Shown in pieces: positions 29,872 to 38,495 of a DNA stretch of 64,000 nucleotides. Location: positions 84,248-148,247 of the forward strand of contig JAEYRB010000056.1 in the NCBI GenBank assembly GCA_023409735.1, in the 5' to 3' direction. Positions within the stretch are counted from its first letter, which is position 1; each line of letters opens with the position of its first letter. The DNA comes from Bacillota bacterium (GTDB lineage: Bacteria > Bacillota > Clostridia > Acetivibrionales > DTU013). A model generated the notes under the pieces. That model saw only the letters and a program-made list of their open reading frames with translations. It searched no databases and had not been told where the DNA came from. The position numbers and the translations under genes were made by a program.

Positions 29872-29899
29872 TTGACAATATCGAAGCAAATGGTAAAAT
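29872..29899 (+). promoter_or_regulatory. Promoter of fabI
   Basis: TTGACA at 29872, 16-base spacer, TAAAAT at 29894. The start codon is about 60 bases further on. I see no FapR-like operator. Confidence 0.65.
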
Positions 29900-29962
29900 A
29901 AAGGAAGAATATTCATGTTGATCATTAGAATTATTAATATGGGTTGATGGAGGGTTAAATTT

Positions 29963-30733
29963 ATGAGCGGAATTTTAAATGGAAAGAGCATTATTGTTAT
30001 GGGCGTCAGAAACAAGTGGAGCATTGCATGGGGAATAGCCGAAGCGGCACACAGAGAAGGCGCCTCACTTATCTTTACATATCAGGGTGAACGCGAAAAG
30101 CAGGGAGTAGAGCAGCTAGCTGCAGAGCTTGGCAATGTTTCTGCATATCAGCTGGACGTGACTTCCGATGATGATATAGACAGCTTTTTCAATTTGGTTA
30201 AGAATAAATATGGCGTTATCTATGGACTTGTACATGCAATAGCGTTCGCGAAAAGAGAAGACCTGCAGGACAGCTTTATAAACACATCAAGAGACGGCTT
30301 TGCTCTGGCGCTGGACATAAGTGCATATTCACTTGTAGCAGTAAGCAAGAGGGCAAAGGAGCTTATGACAGATGGCGGAAGCATAGTGACGTTGACATAT
30401 ATTGGATCCGAAAAGGTGTTCAAGGGCTATAATGTTATGGGCGTAGCAAAGGCAGCGCTCGAGACAAGTGTTATGTACATGGCGTCTGAAATGGGCCCTG
30501 ACAATATCAGAGTAAATGCTATTTCGGCCGGGGCCGTGAAGACACTATCTGCTAAGGGAGTAAAGGATTTTGGCTCAATATTGGAGGCAACAAGAGAAAA
30601 GGCTCCGTTAAGGAAAAATGTTGAGCTTTCCGAGCTTGGTGATACGGCTGTATTCCTACTTAGCAGCATGTCAGGCGGGATTACAGGGGAGATTATTCAT
30701 GTTGATAGTGGAATGAACATTGTAGGTATATAA
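29963..30733 (+). CDS. fabI: Enoyl-[acyl-carrier-protein] reductase (NADH)
   Basis: The 256-residue SDR enzyme does the last reduction of each fatty-acid elongation round. The modified nucleotide site VMGVRNKWSIAWGIA is diagnostic for FabI, as is the wide catalytic spacing Tyr-x6-Lys (YNVMGVAK) and the preceding TYIGSEK. The end GGEIIHVDSG-like stretch (GEIIHVDSGMNI) is usual. It stands alone, away from a fab cluster, behind its own promoter; ATG 29963 follows TGGAGGG. Confidence 0.95.
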   Translation: MSGILNGKSIIVMGVRNKWSIAWGIAEAAHREGASLIFTYQGEREKQGVEQLAAELGNVSAYQLDVTSDDDIDSFFNLVKNKYGVIYGLVHAIAFAKREDLQDSFINTSRDGFALALDISAYSLVAVSKRAKELMTDGGSIVTLTYIGSEKVFKGYNVMGVAKAALETSVMYMASEMGPDNIRVNAISAGAVKTLSAKGVKDFGSILEATREKAPLRKNVELSELGDTAVFLLSSMSGGITGEIIHVDSGMNIVGI

Positions 30734-30814
30734 GCAATTATAAGATTGAAGGAACAAAGTGATTGGTGGATGCATATGAGACGCATAGATACATGGTAAG
30801 TTAATTGCCTCATT

Positions 30815-30856
30815 AGCCAAGGCTATGCATATTGGTAGGTTATGGCTGGACATGAC
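30815..30856. repeat. Direct repeat R1 flanking the structured element
   Basis: This 42-base sequence recurs at 31129-31170 with two changes; looser likeness runs on for about 40 bases to the right in both. Inside it AGCCA can pair with TGGCT. Not recognised. Confidence 0.85.
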
Positions 30857-30894
30857 TTCAAATTTGCATAAGATTACGTCATGAGCAGGTAGTA

Positions 30895-31016
30895 ATGTAC
30901 CGTTTCACTCCAATGCGGGCGCAGGACAACCGCCATCCCTAGCTTTAGTCCAGCGCCTGCGGCATCGTGCCGCAGGTTATGGTTCCTGAAACCGCATTCG
31001 TGTTTCAACAGTACAT
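30895..31016 (+). ncRNA. GC-rich structured element, candidate structured RNA
   Basis: The 122 bases fold into nested stems: P1 ATGTAC (30895) with GTACAT (31011); P2 AATGCGG (30912) with CCGCATT (30992); inside P2 two hairpins, P3 GCGC-A-GGAC (30919) with GTCC-A-GCGC (30948), and P4 TGCGGCA-TCG-TGCCGCA (30958-30974). A competing hairpin TGAAAC/GTTTCA (30987-31007) would open P2. GC content is visibly above the AT-rich surroundings and there is no protein frame with a ribosome site. It could be an RNA or the palindromic core of a small mobile element; strand assignment is tentative. Confidence 0.45.
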
Positions 31017-31128
31017 ACAGCCTGCAATCATTCCTTCATAAAATGCATTTATTTGCAGTCATACCCACCCATTTTGCCTTCGTAGCTGTTGAAATCTGAT
31101 ATGCGGGAAATAAGCTCATTGTCCAATC

Positions 31129-31170
31129 AGCCAAGGCTATGCATATTGGTAGGTTATGGTTGGACGTGAC
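31129..31170. repeat. Direct repeat R2 flanking the structured element
   Basis: Second copy of the 42-base repeat. The change C to T in its right half turns a G-C pair of the AGCCA/TGGCT stem into G-U, so the stem survives. The rest of the 30734-31422 gap holds no gene that I can support. Confidence 0.85.
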
Positions 31171-31422
31171 AATTAATTTACATAATAATCTCATTATGAG
31201 TAAACTATAACATTGTGCTATATTTACAACCAAACCCATCTGATAACATAATAAAAATTATTTATTAGAAATGTATATTGCACAAATAACATTCTCATAG
31301 ATAATACCTTCGTTTAGAGCAATTTGATTTGCTTTATGTTAACCATAAAGGATACAGAAGTAGCACTTCAACTAGACTTTGAATAGTATATTACAGTATT
31401 GTAGATATTTGTGGGGCAAGCC

Positions 31423-32697
31423 ATGCAAATATATGTTGTAAAGTCCGGAGATTCAATATACAAAATCGCAAATGCCTTTGGCGTTTCATCAGCATCAATT
31501 ATAGATGTCAATGAACTGACAATGCCTAACAGGCTGGTAATCGGTCAGGCTCTTGTTATACCAACAGGTGATAGGTATCATACTGTCAGGGCAGGAGAAT
31601 CGTTGTGGAAGATCGCACAGGCCTATGGAACTACAGTTCAGGCTATTCTCCAGGCTAATGTAATTCCTGATCCAAACAGGATTTACCCTGGAACAGTGCT
31701 TAGAATACCATCAAGGTACAGGCCGGTCATCGATGTAAATGGTTATATTTATCGTCTTGGTGCTGACGCAGCACCTATCATAAGATCAGTTGATGGGCTT
31801 ATGACGTATGTTTGCCCATTCGCATACAGAATCAGAGAAAATGGTGACCTTGAGACAATTGATGATGCTCCGGCAATTAATGCCTCGTACTCTATAGAAG
31901 CAGTTCCATTAATGGGCATTACCAATTTTACTTCCACAGAATTAGGTGAAAATCTGGCACATGCTGTATTAAGCAATCTGCAGATCGTTGACCGTCTGTT
32001 GACGAATATTTTGGCAATAATGCGTCAAAAGGGATATCTGGGCCTTAATATTGACTTTGAAAATGTTTTGCCGGAGGACAGGGAAAATTACAACCGGTTT
32101 ATAGCTCTTGCTGTGGAGAGACTTCATCCATATGGTTATTCTGTTTCCAGTGCACTGGCTCCGAAAACAAGCGGTGAACAGTCAGGCTTGCTTTATACAG
32201 CTCACGATTACCCTGCCCATGGCAGTATTCTTGATTTTGTTATTCTTATGACCTATGAATGGGGATACAGGCTTAGCCCGCCACGGGCTATTTCACCAAT
32301 CGATCAGATCAGACGTGTGCTTGATTATGCTGTATCAGTAATCCCAAGAAATAAGCTGTTCATGGGCTTTCAGATATATGCTCGGGATTGGCTCCTTCCG
32401 CATAGGCAGGGGCAGTCGGCAGAAACCTTTAGCAATCAGAAGGCAGTCGAGAGAGCTATACAGTATGGAGCAACTATTTATTATGATAGTGTAGCCCAGT
32501 CACCTTATTATCGCTATACTGACGAACAGGGCAGGATGCATGAGGTATGGTTTGAGGATGCCAGAAGCGCTCAGGCCAAGTTTGACACCGTAAAGGAGTA
32601 TGGACTAAGGGGAATCAGCTATTGGGCCTTAGGTCCTGCTTTCCCGCAGAATTGGGCATTGCTGAATGATAACTTCATTATTAGAAAAAGAATATAA
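31423..32697 (+). CDS. LysM-GH18 spore peptidoglycan hydrolase (SleL/YaaH-like)
   Basis: The 424-residue protein has two N-terminal LysM repeats (about 1-45 and 50-95, each ending in IP), then a GH18 barrel. The catalytic glutamate lies in LGLNIDFENV, which replaces the common DGxDxDWE. Further GH18 signs are LAPKTS, FVILMTYEWGY and GISYWALG. No signal peptide, as in SleL/YaaH, which cleaves cortex muramic-lactam peptidoglycan during germination and is packed into the spore from the mother cell. ATG 31423 is chosen since GTGGGG just upstream acts as ribosome site; a GTG at 31411 is possible. Confidence 0.87.
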   Translation: MQIYVVKSGDSIYKIANAFGVSSASIIDVNELTMPNRLVIGQALVIPTGDRYHTVRAGESLWKIAQAYGTTVQAILQANVIPDPNRIYPGTVLRIPSRYRPVIDVNGYIYRLGADAAPIIRSVDGLMTYVCPFAYRIRENGDLETIDDAPAINASYSIEAVPLMGITNFTSTELGENLAHAVLSNLQIVDRLLTNILAIMRQKGYLGLNIDFENVLPEDRENYNRFIALAVERLHPYGYSVSSALAPKTSGEQSGLLYTAHDYPAHGSILDFVILMTYEWGYRLSPPRAISPIDQIRRVLDYAVSVIPRNKLFMGFQIYARDWLLPHRQGQSAETFSNQKAVERAIQYGATIYYDSVAQSPYYRYTDEQGRMHEVWFEDARSAQAKFDTVKEYGLRGISYWALGPAFPQNWALLNDNFIIRKRI

Positions 32698-32766
32698 GGT
32701 TATAGACTGATGTGACTGTAATAATGTGGATTTCATAATATTGTTGATTCCCTGTATTCCGAAAAA

Positions 32767-32795
32767 TTGACTTGTGCATTTTTCAAAGGTAATAT
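32767..32795 (+). promoter_or_regulatory. Promoter of the thymidylate-synthase-like gene
   Basis: TTGACT at 32767, 17-base spacer, TAATAT at 32790, about 45 bases before the gene. Confidence 0.55.
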
Positions 32796-32849
32796 TATAT
32801 TAGTAGGCTAATATACAGCTTAGGTAATACCGATGAAAGGATGATGCAC

Positions 32850-33596
32850 ATGGAAGAACTATTTGTAAGAGGCAGAACGCTGCCGGAGGCGTACCATCGT
32901 TCAATAGAGTCGCTATATAAGTATGGTGAGATTTGTGAATGCCCGGACTACAATCAGAAACAAAAAGAATGCAGCATGACAATATTTGTTGAAGAACCCT
33001 TTGCCGAACCTATGATAAGTAAGCTTTTCATAGGAGGACACACAGATCTGGAGCAGTACAGGCAGGAAATGCTTGATGGCATTCTCGATTTCAAAATTGA
33101 TCATGGATGGGACTATACATATCATGATAGAATTGCACAGCAGCTTCCTTTTATATATGAGGAACTAAAACGCAATCCTGACAGCAGAAGAGCTGTAATT
33201 GATGTGCGCGACTGGCGCACAGATACGAAGCATGGTAATACGAGCCCTGCCTGTCTTCAGCACATACAGCTTTTCATACGTGATTCTAAGCTGCACATGA
33301 AGGTGCTAATGAGAAGTAACGATGCGCCGGAAGCTACATTTATGAATATGTTTGCTTTTATAATGCTTATGAAGAGAATTGCTGACACGCTTGGAGTAGA
33401 GACGGGCTCGTACACACACAGGGCAAATTCTTTCCATTGCTACGAAAAGGATTTTAAACTGCTTGAAAGCTATATAAAGGGTATTGAAAGCGGAGAGAAT
33501 ATTACTTATGAGTACGAAGGGTTCTTTAAGGAACTTATGGACGAGGCAAAGCCGGAAATTCAGGCAAAGGTCGATCAGCTAAAGAGCTACCTATAA
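32850..33596 (+). CDS. Thymidylate-synthase-fold protein, divergent
   Basis: The 248 residues carry the pattern of thymidylate synthase in its C-terminal two thirds: an Arg pair before the active site (SRRAVIDVRDW), the nucleophile Cys in TSPACLQHIQLF, RSND for the RS-x-D motif, MNMFAF where the base-binding FN-I-Y stands, and HCY for H-x-Y. The N-terminal folate-side region and the C-terminus do not look like ThyA. It may methylate or hydroxymethylate a pyrimidine nucleotide, or have lost folate use. Starts at 32841, 32844 and 32850 are all possible; ATG 32850 has the best spacing from GAAAGG. Single gene followed by a terminator. Confidence 0.72.
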   Translation: MEELFVRGRTLPEAYHRSIESLYKYGEICECPDYNQKQKECSMTIFVEEPFAEPMISKLFIGGHTDLEQYRQEMLDGILDFKIDHGWDYTYHDRIAQQLPFIYEELKRNPDSRRAVIDVRDWRTDTKHGNTSPACLQHIQLFIRDSKLHMKVLMRSNDAPEATFMNMFAFIMLMKRIADTLGVETGSYTHRANSFHCYEKDFKLLESYIKGIESGENITYEYEGFFKELMDEAKPEIQAKVDQLKSYL

Positions 33597-33717
33597 AAGA
33601 CTCATGGCGTTCTGCTTCTAACCTCTTTTGCTTATGTAAAAGACCTGAATGTCAGGGCGCGGTTTGCTTTTCTGGTAGTGAACTAATCTCCGGTTACATG
33701 AATGTTGAATAAGACTT

Positions 33718-33765
33718 AAAATGTTGGGGCGGCTAATGAAAATTTACTGCTTCAACATTTTTTAT
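33718..33765 (+). terminator. Terminator after the thymidylate-synthase-like gene
   Basis: AAAATGTTG pairs with CAACATTTT, followed by T-rich DNA. Confidence 0.75.
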
Positions 33766-33837
33766 ATAAATAGGAGCATAGATGTGTAATATAAATCGAT
33801 TAGCTAAATGATCAACCCAGACTATTGACATAGAGCT

Positions 33838-33880
33838 AAAAATAAGGCAGTAATCCGTACCTGGACTACTGCCTTTTAAA
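33838..33880 (-). terminator. Terminator of the SPT-like gene
   Basis: Read on the minus strand, AAGGCAGTA and TACTGCCTT form the stem and TATTTTTAG follows. The other bases of the 33597-34014 gap show nothing clear. Confidence 0.75.
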
Positions 33881-34014
33881 CCCTTTTATATCGGCGCAAA
33901 CCAATTTTTAATGCTTCTCAGATTTTACCTTTACCGCTTCGCCGAACAGATGCTTTCAAATAACCTTCTTATCACACTATAACATGTGGCTGAAGCTTAT
34001 GATTATCTGCGTAA

Positions 34015-35202
34015 TTAAGCCTTCAGCTTGCTGAATACTCGTTTGAAGGCTTCGAGAGTGTAGTCAAGCTGATCCTTTGTGTGAGTTGCAGTGTAGCTGG
34101 TCCTTATCCTGCATAAGCCCGGCTTTACGGCGGGTGATACAACAGGATTGACATAAACGCCCTCCTCACGAAGCATCTTTGTTATAATAAGAGTAGGCTC
34201 ATTCTCATATGTCATAACAGGAACTATCGGAGTAAATTCACTGTTTGATTCATATATTGGTATACCAAGCTTCTTAAAACCGTTTCTCATATACTGAGAT
34301 ATTTCAGCAAGCTTTTTAATTCTTTCCGGCTCTGCCTTGATTATATCAAGAGCTGCGATGGCAGCAGCTGCATTGGCTGGCGGGATGGAAGCAGAGAATA
34401 TGAATGGGCGTGAATTATGCTTAAGATAATCTATAACATCCTGGCTTCCAGCTACAAAACCACCTAAGCTTGCAAGAGATTTACTGAAGGTGCTCATAAT
34501 TATATCAACGTCATCTTCAAGTCCAAAATATTCGGCAGTTCCACGGCCATGCTCACCAAGTACTCCGAAGGAATGAGCGTCGTCAACCATTACCCTTGCG
34601 CCATACTTCTTTGCAAGCTTGACGATTGAAGGCAGGTCGGCAATATCACCCTCCATGCTGAATATTCCATCAACTACAATAAGCTTGCCGTGATCATCAC
34701 CTATTTTATTTAATAGTCTTTCAAGGTCACTCATATCGTTGTGGTCGAACTTGAGCGTTTTTGCAAAGCTGAGTCTGCAGCCGTCGACTATACTTGCATG
34801 GTTTTCACTGTCACAAAGTATATAATCATTTCGGCTAGCTATAGCTGAGATAATTCCTAAATTAGTCTGAAAGCCTGTACTGAAGGTTATAGCAGCGTCC
34901 TTTTTTACAAATTCGGCAAGCTTTTTTTCAAGCTCAAGGTGCAATGTAAGTGTTCCGTTAAGAAATCTGGAGCCGGAGCATCCGGAGCCAAATTGTTCTA
35001 CTGCTTCAATGGCAGCCTTTTTTACTCTTGGATCGGAAGTGAGGCCAAGATAATTATTTGAGCCTACCATTACTGTTTTTACGCCTTCTATTGTAACCTC
35101 AGTATCCTGTCCTGTCTCCAGCGCATGAAAATAAGGGTAGAGGCCTGCAGCCAGAACCTCTTTATAGTCAGTATAGTTATAGCATTTTTCAAATATATCC
35201 AT
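34015..35202 (-). CDS. Alpha-oxoamine synthase, serine palmitoyltransferase-like
   Basis: PLP enzyme of 395 residues that condenses an amino acid with an acyl thioester and releases CO2. PLP lysine K241 is in STFSKSLASLGG; D207/H210 in VDDAHSFG and H135 in ENHASIVDG complete the site. Several stretches (YPYF near 22, GSGCSGSRFLNGT near 72, HNDM, VDGIFSMEGD) follow the pattern I recall for bacterial serine palmitoyltransferases more than that of BioF (GSGGSG) or Kbl (RFICGTQ). The start is ATG 35202 after AAGGAAGAG; the TTG at 35235 would be poorer. Divergent from an SDR gene that could do the next reduction. Substrate unproven: BioF or Kbl activity cannot be excluded. Confidence 0.75.
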   Translation of the reverse strand: MDIFEKCYNYTDYKEVLAAGLYPYFHALETGQDTEVTIEGVKTVMVGSNNYLGLTSDPRVKKAAIEAVEQFGSGCSGSRFLNGTLTLHLELEKKLAEFVKKDAAITFSTGFQTNLGIISAIASRNDYILCDSENHASIVDGCRLSFAKTLKFDHNDMSDLERLLNKIGDDHGKLIVVDGIFSMEGDIADLPSIVKLAKKYGARVMVDDAHSFGVLGEHGRGTAEYFGLEDDVDIIMSTFSKSLASLGGFVAGSQDVIDYLKHNSRPFIFSASIPPANAAAAIAALDIIKAEPERIKKLAEISQYMRNGFKKLGIPIYESNSEFTPIVPVMTYENEPTLIITKMLREEGVYVNPVVSPAVKPGLCRIRTSYTATHTKDQLDYTLEAFKRVFSKLKA

Positions 35203-35357
35203 ATATATGTAATCTCTTCCTTTCTGTAATTTCAAAATTATTAAACCTATTTTACCATAAAATTGGAGAATAGTACATACACCTTAAAGTCCGTCTGCAG
35301 CAACGGGAAATAGGACTTAACTGCATGAGCAGGCTTAGGAAATGAGCACTATTTTAT

Positions 35358-35385
35358 TTGAGAAAAAATGTATTTGTGATAGAAT
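35358..35385 (+). promoter_or_regulatory. Possible promoter of the SDR gene
   Basis: TTGAGA at 35358, 16-base spacer, TAGAAT at 35380. It lies in the 330-base divergent gap, which shows nothing else clear. Confidence 0.45.
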
Positions 35386-35532
35386 ACATAAAAAAGAAGA
35401 TTACTGGATGGAAGCTGTCCTCTATTTTAGGAAGCACAATACCAAGCAGCGATTGCTGATATGAAGTTATGATAAAAAGAGATTAATGTCTTTATAGCAC
35501 AGCTATAGCGAGACATTGAAGCGGAGGCACAT

Positions 35533-36408
35533 ATGGACATGTATTATGGAAAGGTAGTTTTGGTAACAGGAGCCTCATCAGGTATTGGAAGGGCGATTGC
35601 TGAATATTTAGCAAAGATGGGTTATAGGGTTTATGGCACCTCAAGAAAGGCACAGGAAAATGCATGCTCCAATAAAGCTGCAGGTATTGTAAATATGTGT
35701 GATGGCAAATTAGAGGATGTGTCAAGTGGGTTTATAAAAATGCTTCAGCTTGATGTGTGCTGCGAGGAATCAGTAAAGAAGGCGATTGAAATCATAATTG
35801 CAGCGGAGGGGGAGCTGGGGATCGTAGTGAACAATGCGGGAATGGGCATCGCGGGCTCTGTTGAGGATACATCCTATGAGGAGGCAAGGCTCCAGTTTGA
35901 CACGAATTTTTTTGGCGTACACAGAGTTGTTAGAAATGTCCTGCCATATATGAGAAAGAAGGGCAGGGGCCTTATTATAAATATGTCTTCAGTGGGAGCA
36001 GTTTTTCCAATACCATATCAATCAATGTATGTTGCCAGTAAAGCGGCAATTGAGGGAATGAGCGGTTCGCTCAGAAATGAACTCAGGCCTTTTGGTATAA
36101 AGGTAGCTATGGTTGAGCCCGGAGATACAAAAACGGGCTTTACAGGAGGCAGGGTGTTTGTAAAAGCCGGAGGAAAAGAATCGTCCTATTATAGATATTC
36201 ACAAAAATCTGTTGCTGTAATGGAGCATGACGAGATAAATGGTGCCGATCCGACAGCTGTTGCTAAGGTTGTGGCCAAGCTGATAAAAAAGAAAAACCCT
36301 CCGCTATGTATTGCAGTGGGCTTTAAGTACAAACTCCTTGTTTTTATAAAGCGATTGGTGCCGCGGAGCTTTGAAGCTTATATAGTATCTAAAATGTATA
36401 AAGGCTGA
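35533..36408 (+). CDS. Short-chain dehydrogenase/reductase
   Basis: The 291-residue SDR has the dinucleotide site TGASSGIG (12-19), NNAGMGIAG, a catalytic Ser in NMSSVG and Tyr166-x3-Lys170 (YVASK). The C-terminal 60 residues are hydrophobic and basic (YKLLVFIKRLVPRSF), resembling membrane-associated SDRs that act on long-chain keto-lipids. Beside an SPT-like enzyme, a 3-ketosphinganine reductase role is tempting but is only inference. ATG 35533 follows GCGGAGGC. It converges with the glycosyltransferase-like gene nine bases downstream. Confidence 0.82.
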   Translation: MDMYYGKVVLVTGASSGIGRAIAEYLAKMGYRVYGTSRKAQENACSNKAAGIVNMCDGKLEDVSSGFIKMLQLDVCCEESVKKAIEIIIAAEGELGIVVNNAGMGIAGSVEDTSYEEARLQFDTNFFGVHRVVRNVLPYMRKKGRGLIINMSSVGAVFPIPYQSMYVASKAAIEGMSGSLRNELRPFGIKVAMVEPGDTKTGFTGGRVFVKAGGKESSYYRYSQKSVAVMEHDEINGADPTAVAKVVAKLIKKKNPPLCIAVGFKYKLLVFIKRLVPRSFEAYIVSKMYKG

Positions 36409-36417
36409 AGCCCAATG

Positions 36418-37734
36418 TCAACGAAGCAGCGGGGAGTAAAGTCGTTCCATTTTACCGGTTTCAAGCACCTCCTGTATTTTTGAAAAGCCAAGCTTTCTAG
36501 CGTAAAGGAAACCATCCCATGCAGCTAGTGAGAGCTTGCCATCAAACAGATAATCAGTTATCCACTCTGCACAATACTGCGGGTCACACTGGTGCAAACC
36601 TGCCCCTAAGTCGCGAAGCCAACGCTGGTTAAATACCTCATGAGGGCCTATCGGAGGGGCAATAATAATCGGTATGCCAAGACCACAGTAAAAGGAGAGC
36701 TCAGAGGGCTTTGTCCAAAGTATATCAGTTTCATGGAGCAATTCGTTAAATTCCCTGAAGTATTTATTCTTATCAGGATTATATAGTATCTTGATTCCGT
36801 TACAGGAGGTCAAGCCCTCACGCTTGAGCAGCATATCAAAGTATTTTTTTATCTCTTCACGATGAGACGCGACAAGGTTCAACTTTACTTTACCCTCAAG
36901 TATAAGCTTTGAAAGGCTTTTTACAGCACCGTCTGCAATTTCCGCCTGTGCACCTGCTCCGCCAACAGCATATGTAATTGTAATAGGTGCTTGTGGTGCC
37001 TCCGGATCCCAGTATTCCCCGAGATAGTGTTTAGCTTCTTCTCCGTGGATCGTTCTGAAACGTTTGCTGGGATCAAGCCTTACAAGCCTTTTTGCGACAT
37101 CTTGTCTTAAAATGCTCATATTATTAGGACCCAAATTTTCCTGAGGAAGGGGAAAACCTGTCAGGAATATCCGTTCATCCGGTACTCCATACTCCTTAAG
37201 CCTGCGCATAGCATTGCCGCAAGGAGCAAAATAAATGATCCTGCTCTCCTTAGGCTTATCTGCAACCCAGACTCTGTTGATGTCAGAGTCACATATTATG
37301 CAGTAGACAGGCAGATCTGTCATCTTTTCTGCAGCAATCGCCGCAGCGTAGAAAGAGGTAATAACAGGCAGTCTTTTTGAAAGAAGCTTCTGGCTTATTC
37401 CGTTACCCATACCGCGGCTGATCATTGTATATAAGGACCTTACTTGAAAGGATGGCTTCGATTGATCTCTTAAAGGATAGTAAGGTGAGATATTTTGAAC
37501 CTTTTCAAGGAGACTGAACAGATACGGGCCAATTAATGGCAGCTGTCTGGTCCTTGATAGTGATTCATAAGAGTTCTGGAACATCTTCCAGAGTCTTCGT
37601 TCTTTCTTTTGAGACATTTCGCTTTCGCCGAAAAGCTGCACTCCCTCATATGCAATACTCTGTAGGGGATATGTAGCTCTCTGATGCCCAAGTCCCATAT
37701 TAGCAGAAACGATCCAAGCCTTTTCGTTTGACAT
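36418..37734 (-). CDS. Glycosyltransferase-like protein, MurG/MGDG-synthase-like fold
   Basis: The 438 residues begin with VSANMGLGHQRAT, matching the glycine-rich G-GH-RA start of GT-B enzymes such as MurG and diacylglycerol glycosyltransferases. The second half has TYAVGGAGAQAEI, a nucleotide-site-like glycine loop, LWTKPSELSFYCGLGIPIIIAPPIGPHE, which parallels the donor-sugar site (KPGGLT...P...P..GQE), and a final helix. No signal peptide; probably a peripheral membrane enzyme. It could glycosylate the lipid made by its neighbours. The exact family is not recognised. ATG 37734 has a clear CCGGAGGAAACC site. Confidence 0.6.
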   Translation of the reverse strand: MSNEKAWIVSANMGLGHQRATYPLQSIAYEGVQLFGESEMSQKKERRLWKMFQNSYESLSRTRQLPLIGPYLFSLLEKVQNISPYYPLRDQSKPSFQVRSLYTMISRGMGNGISQKLLSKRLPVITSFYAAAIAAEKMTDLPVYCIICDSDINRVWVADKPKESRIIYFAPCGNAMRRLKEYGVPDERIFLTGFPLPQENLGPNNMSILRQDVAKRLVRLDPSKRFRTIHGEEAKHYLGEYWDPEAPQAPITITYAVGGAGAQAEIADGAVKSLSKLILEGKVKLNLVASHREEIKKYFDMLLKREGLTSCNGIKILYNPDKNKYFREFNELLHETDILWTKPSELSFYCGLGIPIIIAPPIGPHEVFNQRWLRDLGAGLHQCDPQYCAEWITDYLFDGKLSLAAWDGFLYARKLGFSKIQEVLETGKMERLYSPLLR

Positions 37735-37895
37735 TGGTTTCCTCCGGATGCGAAAATAATCTAAGCAACATTTTAACAGATTATTTATTGATATTAAAGA
37801 AGTGAGAAAAGAATTACTTAAAAAGGTGATTGGATAAACAAAATGGCAAAAGCAGAGTTCGTAAAGGGATCACATAAGTGTAAAAACCAACGGGG

Positions 37896-38255
37896 CTATA
37901 GCGTCCCTATATGCTTCCAGGTATCCTCTATCATAAGTATCGTGGAAAGGGAATCTCCCTGCGAGCATGTGTCAATATAGCCCTCAAGCTGAACTAAGCA
38001 CTCTTCCAGCTGATTTATATAATCATGATCAATATCAATTTGCAAAAGCGGCTTTAGCTTATCCCATGTCTTCTTTGAATCAACAAGGGACAAGGAAGCC
38101 TCCTCCCACTTACTGTTCCTTATATATACTTCTGTTTTCTCAAGCTTATCAGAGAACCCTGTGCGATTATCTAATACACCATGAAATATAGAACATGAGG
38201 TTAGTGCCAATAAAACAATGCCGATAAGTACTAAAAATAATAATCTTCTTTTCAT
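37896..38255 (-). CDS. DUF4363-type small lipoprotein
   Basis: The 119-residue protein has a lipoprotein signal (LVLIGIVLLALTSC) and a helical acidic body with WEEASLSLVDSKKTWDKLKPLLQIDIDHDYINQ, the DUF4363 pattern. This family often accompanies a YetF-type membrane protein, as here (38496, same strand, about 240 bases upstream). GTG 38270 and ATG 38264 lie in frame but too near AGGTG; ATG 38255 is taken, with some doubt. Confidence 0.72.
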   Translation of the reverse strand: MKRRLLFLVLIGIVLLALTSCSIFHGVLDNRTGFSDKLEKTEVYIRNSKWEEASLSLVDSKKTWDKLKPLLQIDIDHDYINQLEECLVQLEGYIDTCSQGDSLSTILMIEDTWKHIGTL

Positions 38256-38495
38256 GTTTATCATCTTCACCTAAAATATCGATCCTTTCAATATCCATTA
38301 ATTCTTGATATGACAACCGTAAAATATCAATTAACTGTCCAATATGCCAATCCGGCTAATACCGGTTAACTATTCAAAAAAACAGCCTGACTCAGAAACG
38401 AATCTCATAGATCATTCTCTTTCAAAACCCAATCTTAATCACAATATCATTCTTACTCACACAACCTCTTTCAATATACTAGAATCATCAGGAAG

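Noticed and set aside
31036..31239. Minus-strand frames over R1 and R2 that share the peptide NLPICIALA
   Set aside because: The likeness comes from the DNA repeat itself; neither frame has a ribosome site and they diverge at once outside it.
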